Below, piece by piece: positions 12,547 through 23,200 of a stretch of DNA of 64,000 bases. The notes beneath the pieces were generated by a model. That model searched no databases, had not been told where the DNA came from, and saw only the letters and a program-made list of their open reading frames with translations. Source of the DNA: Hemileia vastatrix (Eukaryota > Basidiomycota > Pucciniomycetes > Pucciniales > Zaghouaniaceae). How positions within the stretch are numbered: position 1 is the first letter of the stretch; each line of letters starts with the position of its first letter. The translations under genes were made by a program, and so were the position numbers. Location of the stretch: NCBI GenBank assembly GCA_030280995.1, contig JASXTE010000016.1:25629501-25693500 (forward strand), written 5' to 3'.

Positions 12547-14785
12547 GAAGTAAAGAATGTTTAATATTGTAAAATTGTCCCCAGGAAGTCTGTCCAAACC
12601 TTAGGTCAAAATTTGTTAGCTATACATAAAAGTAAGTTTAGACCAAGTCTTGACCTAGGGGTCCCCAACTGTCCCAACACCACTTCTGGCTCTTGATAGT
12701 AGAAATTTTACTTGTATTTTTTATTTCGTATTTGATCCCATTTATTTTCAATTTACTTTTCTATTACTCTTTTTAATTTTAAATATCAATTTATTTTTTC
12801 GAAAACTAAACATATTCATATTTTTTTAACTTTATATAATAATATTATTAAAGTTGTAACATCACCAATTTTGCATTTGGCATGCAGGTTTTTTCTATAC
12901 TAGAAACATTAATAATATATATGGTGACAAAAAATTAATTATAAGATAAATATGAATGATAAAAAAAGTTAAAAACCCAATAGAAATGTGAAAAACAAAA
13001 AACTGATGTACTGAGCAACACTTCCACCCTAGCTACTCTCCATCATAAAAGTGTCCAGCACAAGTTCGGCCGAACTTGGGCTGGACACTTTTCTTCAGGT
13101 GCAGTCAGATGGGATCAATTCTCTCAGTGGAAATTAAATTATAAAAAATGCTAAATAATTACATTAGAATTAGTTTGGTATGGCTGAATTATCCACCTTG
13201 AGTTTTTCCAAACCTCAGGTGAAAAATTTTTTATCTTTAAAAAAAATTAAATTTTATCAAATTTAGCCCTGATGGTACCCATTTGTTTCAACACCTCTAC
13301 TGGCTCTTGAAGGCAGGAATTTTTCTTGAATTTTTCTTTTTCATATTTTATCTCTTTTTATTTACTTTTTTATCACTCATGTTACATTTGGATATTAATT
13401 TATAATTTTGGAAAAGAAATCATTTTCATATTTTTTTAACATTTTTTAATAATATTATAAATGGTGTAATATAACATGGCATGCATTTGGCACACAAGTT
13501 TTTTCTATACTAATAAAATTAATAATATTCTAATGATAAAAAATTAATCAGATAATAAAATATGAATAACACAGAAAGATCAAATACCATTTGACATGTT
13601 TTAGAAAATAACAGTTGCACTGAAGAAGACCTGCACCCTAGCTACTCTCCATCATAAAAGTGTCCAGCACAAGTTCGGACGAACTTGTGCTGGACACTTT
13701 TGGTCAGGTGCAGTCAGATTGGATCAATTCTCTCTATGGAAATGAAAAAAATTATTTGATAAGAAACTTCACTAGATTTAGTTTGATATAGATGAATTAT
13801 CCACCTAGAGTTCATCCAAACCACAGGTACACAATTTTTTATTTTTAAAAAACAATCAATTTTGTACAATTTATCCCTGATTGCTCTCATATGCTTCAAC
13901 ATCTCTACTGGCCCTTGATATTAGCAATAATACTTGGATTTCTTTTTTCATATTTGATCGCTTTAAATTAATTTTTTATTCCTCATATTGCTCTTGGATA
14001 TCAATTAATAAATTTTAAAATAAATTATTTTAATATTTTTATATATTTTTTTAATAATATTATAAAATGTGTAACATCACTCAGTATGCATTTGGCACAC
14101 AATTTTTTGATATACCTATATAATTAATAATATAATTAAGACAAAAAATTAATCAAACAATATGTATGAGTGAGGCACAAAGATAAAGTACCAGTAGACA
14201 TGTTTGTAAGAAATACCAGATGAACTGAAGAACAATTCCACCCCAGCCGCTCTCCATCATAGAAGTGTCCAGCACAAGCTCGCCTGAGCTTGTGCTGGAC
14301 ACTTTTGGTCATTTGCAGTCAGATGGGATCAATTCTCTATATGGCAACAAAAAACATTTTTTTATTTAAACAAAAAAAATTTTTTATCAAATTTCACTAG
14401 AAGTAGTTTGGTTTAGCTGAATCATCCACCTGCTGTTCTGCCCAATATCAGGTGTATAACTTTTTATCTTTAAAGAAAAGGTCACTTATTACAATTAAGC
14501 CCTGATGGCTCCTATTTGCTTTAACACCTCTACTGGCTCTTGATAGCAGGAATTTTACCAGTATTTTTTTCATATTTTAACTCTTTGACTTTTATTTTAC
14601 TCTTTTATTCCTCTTTTTACTTTTAAATTTCTATTTAATTTTTGTAAAACTAATCCTTTACATATTTATTTATGTCTATTTTGAAAAATTATTGAAGGTA
14701 TAACTTCACATGGTATGCATTTGGCACACAAGTTTTTGTTATACTAATAACATCAATAATATAATGGTGATAAAATATTAATCGG
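12547..14785 (+). repeat. 605-bp palindrome-centred tandem units (outer element, middle part)
   Basis: Continues the unit cut at 2039. Palindromes lie at 13047-13092, 13656-13701 and 14261-14306. The last one has paired changes on both arms (AAGCTC with GAGCTT) that preserve pairing. The array is cut at 14785 by element 1; TCGG (14782-14785) is the left target copy. Confidence 0.9.
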
Positions 14786-15929
14786 TATGGTAAGGTAAAC
14801 TCTTACAGTTGCCTTGCTGTAAGCAGAATCCGGAGGAGATATGTGGATTTAGCTGAAAACCCGGTCCTTCCAATAAAAATAACAAAATAGGAATTCTAAA
14901 TCACTAAGCTAACCAATCTACTTGAATCTGATTGATAAAAATAATGAAACTCTAAAATAATTAACGCTTATTGAGATTTAAAGAAAGTGGCTGTTGATAA
15001 AGAAATACTGATAACAACAATTAAGGTGTACCAGTGAAAGATCTGAAATGATTGACTTTTATGTTTTTATAATAATTTGAATTTTTATGAGACAGCAATA
15101 ATCAAGTCCCAGCGACGAAGACCTTTCTAAAGATACCCTGTTTGAAGTGTGATTTAAATTGTTGAGTGGTATTTCTAAAATGTTATATATAAAATATAAA
15201 GTTATAAGGGTATTACAAATTTATTTAATTTGTTGAGTAATAAAAAATGAGACTGTGGTAGTTAATGATTAAGCTGTATGTTGTGTCCCCCCCCTCTCAA
15301 TTTCGAGTTTGAGAAGCGCTTAAGTATTCCTAGTCACGTGCCTAAGTTTTCCCCTCCAGAGCTCTTCCAGAGTCAATCCGGAGCCCGTACGGAGTCCGTA
15401 CGGAGCCGGAACGGAGTCCGTACGGAGTCCGTACGGAGTCGAAACGGAGTCCATCCGGACTTCCGGACTCAATTTAGAACCTTAAAACCATAATAAAAAA
15501 TCTAGAAAAATTACACATAATAGAGCTACTTCCCCTTTACATATCAAACTAATTTTCGTAGTCTGCGCAGCTCTAATAACCCCGTGAAAATTCATCAAAG
15601 TTAAGTAATTTTTGAAAACGTAAATATTTCTATAAAACTTTAAAATTCATTTAAAAATATAAGAAAAATAGTAAAAATTCTGGGAAAATTTCCCAAGGTT
15701 CTTGAGTGACTCGACTTGATACTTATAAATTTTCAGACCGTAAAAATAAGTTTTCTCCGTAAAATAAATTGTATTTGTGTAGGCATTTGCTCGTGACCAA
15801 TTTCTTCATATTTTAAACTCCAATAAATTAAATAAAACCCTTTTTATAAAAAATAATAACGCCAATCCTGCACACCGTAATAACTCCATTTACATACTTA
15901 GGTGCCGTACTAAACTTTAGGCTACCACA
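14786..15929 (-). repeat. 3' LTR of element 1
   Basis: 1144 bp, about 98% identical to 27119-28261. In element sense it begins TGTGGTAGCC and ends CCTTACCATA. Around 15360-15460 is a GC-richer tandem stretch of CGTACGGAGTC-like steps that differs in copy arrangement from the other LTR and accounts for a disproportionate share of their differences. A short open frame at 15278-15493 covers this stretch and is not considered a gene. Confidence 0.92.
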
Positions 15930-15946
15930 TCCTCCCTCCAATCGAG
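15930..15946 (-). other. Polypurine tract of element 1
   Basis: In element sense the bases just before the 3' LTR read GGAGGGAGGA, the expected plus-strand primer. Element 3 has the identical tract at 55801-55817. Confidence 0.8.
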
Positions 15947-16052
15947 AATGTCCCCATTCTTAAAACTTTGCATAAGTGGTTGAACACAATATTCATCTTT
16001 AACCTTCAACCACCATCTTCTTTAATCAACTATAAAATTCATCTTCATCAAT

Positions 16053-16749
16053 ATGTCTTCCAAAGAACTTGTCGCTCCATGTGAACTCTACGCTCGATAC
16101 CAGGTACCTTGTTTAATGTCCAACCCTAATCTTCCTGGCAGAACAGCTTGCGACTTATGCCGTGTGAAAAAAGTCAAATGCAACCAGCCAATAGTTCCTT
16201 CTAAAACAAACGTATATTTAGGACCAGCAGCTCTCCCTGATCCCTCAACTTCTAAAAAGCGATCCAAAATTCCTGTCTTCTTAAAACGAATAAGATCAAA
16301 AACAGCTTCAAAAGTTCAATCTTCATCAACGGATCCCGGCCTAATTTTGCCTTCACAAGATCCTAATCCTATAACGCCAGTACCCCCAACTAACTTTGCT
16401 GAGACTATGTTTCCTGGCTCTAAATGTAAGACCCTATTTATCTTACTAAAAAAAAAAAACTTTTAATCAAAATTGACTAAACCTATGACTTAATAACATA
16501 TTTGAACTTCTAGCTGTCGAAATAACCAACACTGATGATGTTGGTAGAGTGAAGACGGACTATATCAATCATTACCCAAATTTTCATCGCTATCTTTTTC
16601 TTGACTTTACTAATGAGTTGAAACGAAAAATGCTGGCCTATTTTCAAGAAACTCCAGCTAATAACCATGAAGACCTCATGAAAAGAAGAATTTTAATGCA
16701 AAGCTTTGATAATGATGTTGAAAAATTTCAAAGAAATTATCTTTTCTAA
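16053..16749 (+). CDS. Antisense two-exon zinc-cluster-like protein (ORF A)
   Basis: Two exons, 16053-16425 and 16514-16749, join in frame across an 88-bp GT-AG intron to give about 202 residues. The N-terminus has Cys10-x2-Tyr13-x6-Cys20-x12-Cys33-x2-Cys36-x6-Cys43, the fungal Zn2Cys6 pattern with one Cys replaced by Tyr. A basic, Ser/Pro-rich middle and a helical C-terminus in exon 2 follow. The gene lies opposite to gag-pol, 123 bp inside the 3' LTR, with ACTATAAAATTC shortly before the ATG. It has the same architecture as the gene at 17910-18922, suggesting an old duplication. Zn2Cys6 proteins are usually DNA-binding regulators. A role for this one (element control or passenger) is unknown, and loss of a ligand may mean decay. 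Confidence 0.65.
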
Positions 16750-17909
16750 CAGTATAACTTGATAAAATTTTGTTTTTGCTTGGTCTTCTTAAACTTTCAA
16801 CATAAATGATGTTTTCTTTCTTCTCTGGCTTGATATAACATAAAATAAAATAAAATAAATCTTGTGATGATTCCACTACTGAGAGCAAGGTTTGAATCCC
16901 TTCAGACTCCCATATACCAGTCTTCCTTCTTGTCACAGCATTGAGAGAGTGGATCTTCCTATGAGCCGAATACTCCTGATTCCAACCTCATAGGGCCCCC
17001 CACTGAGCCGAATTCTATGATTCCAATCTTGCCATAAGGTCCTCCAAGCTTCACACCAAAAAAAATGGCCTAACTATGAGGCACTAAAAAAAATCATTCC
17101 CTAAAATCCAACTACCATCCTAACTTCTGATTCCTTCATCACAATTTTCAAACTTTGCTATACAGCAAACCCATAAAATACTTTTGCCAGGCTTCCAATA
17201 ATAATTTTAACTTTAGACCATGTTAAAGCGCCAAAAATTTCACCTAATTAACCATTATGCTTTCTTTAGCATCATCACCACCTAAAGTTCTAACCTCCTA
17301 AAGCTATCAGCACCCAATTCCAGAAATAATTGAATAACCAGTTTAGAGTCTTAGTGGACAGTGATAAATTAAAAAGATTGAATTGAGTTATCCAAACAAG
17401 ATTGACATTCCAGTTTAAAGTCTTGGTGGACCAAACATATAATCGATTGCCAGTTTATGGTCTTGGTGGACCAAAGATTGTTTAGGTGCATAAATAACTT
17501 GAAATTTTCCTAAATAAGGCCTAGGCTTGACCAAAGATTGAATAAATTTGATAATCCAGTTTAATGTCATAGTGGACCAAACATTTGATCAACAAGTAAT
17601 CCAGTATAAGGCCATAGTGGTCCAATGAATGTTGAATTATCCTGCAGATATTAATTTTCCAGTTTAAAGTCATAGTGGACTAAACAATGAATGAACTACC
17701 AGTTTAAAGTCATGGTGGACCAAACATTTGATCGACAGGTAATGCAGTATAAGGTCATGGTGGACCCAACACTTGATAATAGTCCAGTTTAAGGTCTTGG
17801 TGGACCTAACAGCTTCTCTATCCTTGAACCCAGATTCTGCCACCAGCTTTCTTCATCCTAGTTTCAAGTTTTCTTCTTCAAAAAAAAAAAAAAAAAATCT
17901 CCTAACAAG
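16750..17909 (+). repeat. Hairpin-module cluster between the two antisense genes
   Basis: No gene is seen. From about 17340 to 17806 there are nine copies of a 22-nt module that starts CAGTTTA or CAGTATA and folds into a short stem-loop, for example 17411-17432, 17451-17472, 17557-17578, 17602-17623, 17660-17680, 17700-17721, 17745-17766 and 17784-17805. Typical copy: CAGTTTAAGGTC, loop TTGGTG, GACC. The A18 run at about 17881-17898 precedes ORF B. Confidence 0.75.
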
Positions 17910-18922
17910 ATGAAACCTTCTGACTTCATTGCTTCAGCTGATCAATCTTGCAAATACTGTGCCTTCACCCATAGGGAATGTATCTTCTCTTTTAACTGGC
18001 AAAAGCACACTTATAACAGGGCCTGTTTATCCTGCTATGAGAAGAAAAGAAAATGTTCTGGCTTGAACTGTGGTTCTTTCCCCATCACTGCTACTAGCTT
18101 CGCCACCTTCTGCAAACCTCTTCCTTCTTCTTCACCTTCTACTCCACCACCTATTCCACCAACCTCTAAAGATCCCATCCCTTTTTCTCCATCAGCCTAT
18201 TTAAATCTTTCTCCATCACCTAATCCTCTGGGTCCTTCTCTCCAATCTAGACTTGCTGCTACTCCCCCAAGAACTCTTGCTGCTCCCAAGGCCATGCTTC
18301 AACCTTCTAACAATTCTTCTCCTTCTTCCAACATCTTGAAGCACAAAAGGTCCTATAATAGCCAGCAGTCTTCATCTTCTCTTGTATCATCCAAAAGGCC
18401 CAGAACATCTACTTCAAACACCAAATCCAACACCAGTCCTCCTCATCTATCAAAAATAAAAAATCCTTTCCTAAACATAAAAAATCCCACTCCATTACCA
18501 AGTAAGCCGTTTATCTATGATCATGATAGTGTTGACACAGGTTAGTTGTCTCTTTTATTTTCTTAATCTTCAGGTTTTAATTTGCTGATATTTTAATTTG
18601 ATAAGCGTCCACCGGTTCTCCAATTTCATATTCTGCTTATGAACTACCAGAACCTAATCCAAGCTTCCCTAGAGTTCCCATTCACCTTTTGTCTGAAAAG
18701 CTTTTTGCCAATTTTAATAACCTTATCGCTTATTTCCAACAATACCTGCCCTCTGATAGATCAGAATCTTGGATGAGAGAGCAACTGTTAAGAGACCTTT
18801 TCAAAATAGCCAACTGGCTTCAACACTATCGTGACCGTGAAATAAGATTTGAATCCCAGGAAATCGATCAAGGTCCTTCTAAATTTTCTAATTTCGATTC
18901 TTCAAAAGATAACAACCCTTGA
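17910..18922 (+). CDS. Antisense two-exon Zn2Cys6 zinc-cluster protein (ORF B)
   Basis: Exon 1 is 17910-18540 and exon 2 is 18606-18922; the 65-bp intron starts GTTAGT, ends ATAAG and contains CTGAT as a possible branch site. The spliced protein is about 315 residues. Cys14-x2-Cys17-x6-Cys24-x14-Cys39-x2-Cys42-x6-Cys49 is a complete Zn2Cys6 pattern with a slightly long linker, and EKKRK precedes the last Cys. Residues 60-200 are rich in Ser, Pro and Thr with basic patches (KRPR). Exon 2 encodes a helical domain with Leu/Phe spacing resembling the ORF A C-terminus. It is antisense to the retroelement and the frame is intact, in contrast to the two stops in pol. A transcription-factor-like protein is likely; its target is unknown. 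Confidence 0.75.
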
Positions 18923-19071
18923 TGGTGTTCTTCCTGGTATGTAGCTTTCTTGAATAATGTTTGAAAAATAAAATATAAACATCTAAACTACCTAAAACTA
19001 AAATACCTTTTATTATTATTATTATTTTTTTTTTTTTTTTTTTTTTTATTCTTTTATTATTTTTTTTATAT

Positions 19072-19103
<32 letters not shown>

Positions 19104-19738
19104 ATTTTTATTTTTTATTTTTATTTATTTATTTATTTTATTTTTTTTATTTTTATTTAGTTATTTTATTTTTTTTTTATTTTTATTACCATTTAAAATA
19201 AAAGATTTTTTAAAAAAGATAGTTTTGAAATAAAAGTTAAAATTTAATTTTTAAAGAAAGATAAACGAATGTGAAAAGAAGGATAAAAAAGTAATAAAAA
19301 AAAAATTTCAAAATAAAATTTTAAAAGATGCCCCCCGGCCATTTGATGAGCCGTACCCTCGACATCATACCCACATCCAAGTGCAACTTGATGTGGTTAC
19401 ACAATTTTGAGAAGTTGAAAAGAAAAGAAAATAAATGAAAGTTTTTAGAAGATAATTTTTATAATGATGATCACTGGGTGGGCTCCCTCCAATTTATAAA
19501 AATGATTAGAGACCACCAGTGAGCATCACCTTTACATTAATTCATAATATATATTAAAGAAAAGAAATCATAATCTAACATAAAAAAATCAAAAACAAAA
19601 AAAAAAAATCTTTAATCCGGCGTTGAGAGCGGTGTCTCTTGATTCGTTCCAGTTTATAGTCTTAGTGGACTTCCTAAAATTAAAAGACAAAGCCAGGATT
19701 CAACTAGAAACAGGGAAAATTTTGGAAACGAACATTAT
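18923..19738. repeat. T-rich low-complexity tract and unique spacer
   Basis: From about 19003 to 19190 the plus strand is almost pure T/A (TTTTTATTTTT steps). From 19325 to 19530 are blocks shared with element 3 at 56755-57080, including ACCCACATCCAAGTGCA and CACTGGGTGGGCTCCCTCCA, so this spacer is a conserved part of the element family. A hairpin module sits at 19650-19671. No gene is seen. Confidence 0.7.
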
Positions 19739-19779
19739 GGGGTAATTGTGTATAGAGCAGCCAGCCCATCAATTACCCC
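19739..19779. other. Conserved covarying stem-loop downstream of pol
   Basis: GGGGTAATTG pairs perfectly with CAATTACCCC across a 21-nt loop that contains AGAGCAGCCAGC. Element 3 has the same structure twice (57231-57272 and 57497-57535) with the stem changed to AACTG/CAGTT in the first, a compensatory pair change. The flank ACACTTGCC is also conserved. It lies 409 bp beyond the pol stop in element sense, so it would be in the 3' part of the genomic RNA. Confidence 0.7.
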
Positions 19780-19989
19780 CACACTTGCCAATATTAAATT
19801 AAGAAGGTTCCCCTGTGAACACTTCTTCCAATAAATTTTTAAAAATTTTCCAACACTATCTTCACCCATATTTTAAGAATTTTAAGTTTTCGAAAATTTC
19901 AATGAAGGTTTTCTTGCATTTTGTTATGTTTCATCAGAGTTTCGTTGCCCATATGCAGTGTAATGATAGTCAAGTATTTTTGATAAAAA

Positions 19990-20215
19990 ATAAGAAGATA
20001 GTTTATACTCGTTGCGGAGGAATAAATTTAATAAAAGTCATAAAAATTGTAGTTTATCCTCATTTCGGAGTTCGTCCATATAATTTCATAAATGTCATAG
20101 TTTATCCTCATTGCGGAGGTATCCAAAAAATTTCGTAGATATCATAGTTTATCCTCATTGCGGAGGATCCGTAAAATTTCATTGATATCATAGTTTATCC
20201 TCATTGCGGAGGAAG
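19990..20215. repeat. Tandem hairpin modules at the 3' end of pol
   Basis: Five copies of AGTTTATCCTCATTGCGGAGG-like sequence are spaced 45-50 bp. Each folds as TCCTC, loop of about 6 nt, GAGGA. The last copy overlaps the pol stop codon and supplies the C-terminal residues LRNEDKL. An open frame at 19815-20138 over these repeats is not considered a gene. Confidence 0.75.
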
Positions 20216-23200
20216 ACTTCGGCACTCCTGGTGCCTCTAGGATAGAACCGTTTCACTTGATCGGCCGCTACCCTCTTCTTTAATACTACTCCATCCAACT
20301 CTTCTAGCACATATGAATCGCCGGAAACTTGCTCCTTGATTTTATACGGTCCATTCCACCTATCTGCAAACATCTTTCCCCATTGACTTTCCAAACTCCT
20401 ATTATACACCAGGACCATATCTCCTGGGTTCAAAGGTTTCCTTAATCGATGTGCCAACCGCTCATCCCAATATTTGACTGATTGATTTCGGATCTTCATC
20501 ATCCGCGAATATGCCTTTTCTAAATATTCTTCTTTCTTTTCTAGCTGCATCATTCTTGCACACAATAATTCTTCAGTAGTTTTGACCGTGTCCCAGTCAA
20601 CTCCAAGATATGATTCAGCTTCTAAATCAACCGGTAAAACTGCTTTCTGTCCAAAAACAAGTTCATAAGGTGAAAATCCGGTCGTCCTTTTGGCAGTGAT
20701 TCGATCAGCAAATAAAACTAAAGGTAAATAGTGCCTCCACTTTTCGGCACTTGTCCCACACATTTTAACTAAAGCATCCTTAATAACTTGATGCCCTCTT
20801 TCAACCATGCCTTCAGCTTCAGGATAATATGGGGTTGCTACCCTAACCTTTGATCCAACTTTCAATACGGCCTCTTTAAACTCTGTCCCGAATTCAGGAC
20901 CTCCATCTACCGTTACCAACTTCATCACCCCATACCTATATACCCAATTATTCAAAAAAAATTCTGCCACATTTTTGGCAGTTAAATTAATAAGAGGCGC
21001 TGCCTCTACCCAACCAGATAAATCATCTCTGGCCACAATTAAATATTTATACCGTCCCTCTTTTATATGAACGGCATCTAAACTAACTCTTCCAAAGAGC
21101 GTATATTCACCGGTCGCGCGTTCAGGTTCTTTTGGCCTTAAATAACTTCGTCTTTGACATTCTTCGCATGACTGAACCCACTGTTTAACAGCCATCTTCA
21201 TGCCAGGCCACCAAAATCGATCAGAAATTCTTCTAAATGTTTCTCCAACGCCTCTATGCCCGAGATCTTCATGCAGTGATTTCAAAACTAATTCTTGCCC
21301 CTTCTGTTGAGTTATAACTACTTGAGGATTTGGATACCTCCTCCTCATTAAACGTCGACCAGATAGGTAAAACGTAGATGACTTCCTCTTGATAGCCACC
21401 CATTCATCGTCTTCACAATCTTCTGGCCTCTCTAAAGTCAACAAATATTTGACTAACAAAAAATAAAAACCAGTCTGACCCCAGACTTCATCTTGAAAAT
21501 CGATTAATATAACATCAATAGGGACTTCTCTATCACCAATATCACCTGCACATGAATGAGCCAATAATCGTTGACCCCTAAATAAATTTTTAATCGAGCT
21601 ATGTCGACGTTTTTCTTCTGAACCTTTGGATCCTTCGAAAACCGTATTCAAAAATACCTCTTTCTCTTTATCCACCTTTTTATTTAAGTTCTCTAATTCT
21701 CCAACATATACACCATTCCTTAATTTACTACTATCCCACACTACCAATCCATCTTCCTCTACATACACCACATCTTCTTCTACCTCCTCTCTGCCGAATT
21801 TATCTACACCTTTTTCAACACCTTTTTTAACATAAAAACTATTTTCCAGTTTATCCTCTTGGTGGAGGTCATCATCACCATAATCTAAACACAATAGTCC
21901 TGCCAGTTTAACCTCATGGGGGAGGTATGGAAAGTCTTCAGCTCCTTTACTGCTGGCTTTGATAATAGGTATATCTTCATCGAACTCTTCTGAGTCTGAA
22001 TCTTCTTCAGTGGGTGGTCTCCTTGATAAACCATCTGGCATAGTAAAAGTCTTGCCAGGCTTATGAACTAAATCAAATGAAAAATGTTGAATAAAAGCTA
22101 CCCATCTAGTCATGGGTGCGTTCGGTAAACTTGGGGAATTAATCATCTGGATTAACGATTTAGCATCCACTTGCAACTCAAAATGTTGCCCCCACAAAAT
22201 ATGCTGAAGTTTCTTCAGTATTTTCGCCACACCACATAATTCCAATTTTGGTTGAGAATATCTTGATTCAACCTCAGTAAATACTACAGATTCATAACTA
22301 ACTGGCCTGATGTAACCAGCTTTATCCATCTGAGACAAAACCGCCCCAGCTGCCACCTGACTTAAATCTACTGCTAAATAAATTCTACCAGCATCTTTTC
22401 CATAATCCAACTTGTGCAGGACTAAATCCTTCCCTACAACCTCCTTCAACTTCACAAACGCCTTCTCACACTCTTCATCCCACTCCCAGTCTGCATCCTT
22501 TCTCGTTAACCGCCTCAATGGAGCTGCCAATGAAGAAAAGTCCTTAATAAACATTCTAACATATACGCAAACGCCTAAAAACCCTCTAACTTCGGTCGTA
22601 TTCTTGGGTCTTGGCCAGGACTGAATTTTGTTAACTTTCTTCTTGGACATAATCCTACCCTCTCTACATACCACATGGCCTAATATTTCTAAGGCTGGCA
22701 CACAACATGAAAATTTTGAACCTGAAATAGTTAAACCAGCCTCTTCAATTCGAAACAAGATTCTTTCTAAAGTAATTGCAAACTCCCAAATGAATTTGCG
22801 TATCCTGGGATTCTCTTCCAACACCTGGTTATCATAGTCGGTTGTTGGTCCCTTAATACCTCCATCATCTATAAAGATTCCAGAATATTGTGGAATTTCA
22901 TCTTGAAGGATCCAAGCCATCTGAGCTTGATAAACTGCAACCGAATTTGTTGCTCCTTGAGGTAATCTTGTTAACTGTAAACGTCCAAGTGGCGTATCGA
23001 ATGTAGTGAGAGGTCTTGAGTCCGGATGTAACTCTCTCTCATCATATCCACCCATAATATCTCCCAAACCATAACACACTCTCCCTGCAAATGCTTCAAC
23101 AAACTCCTCAGCACTAGGCGGTATCCCAGCATCCTTTATTGTAACCCTATTTAATTCCCTAAGATCATGAACAACTCTAAGCTTGCCATTCGGTTTCTTG

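Noticed and set aside
17340..17806. CRISPR-like regular array of short repeats
   Set aside because: Eukaryotic retroelement context, repeats are degenerate, spacers irregular and non-unique, no cas genes.
19003..19190. Poly-T tract as a possible non-LTR element tail
   Set aside because: It is internal to element 1 and is a mixed T/A microsatellite; no LINE or SINE body is adjacent.
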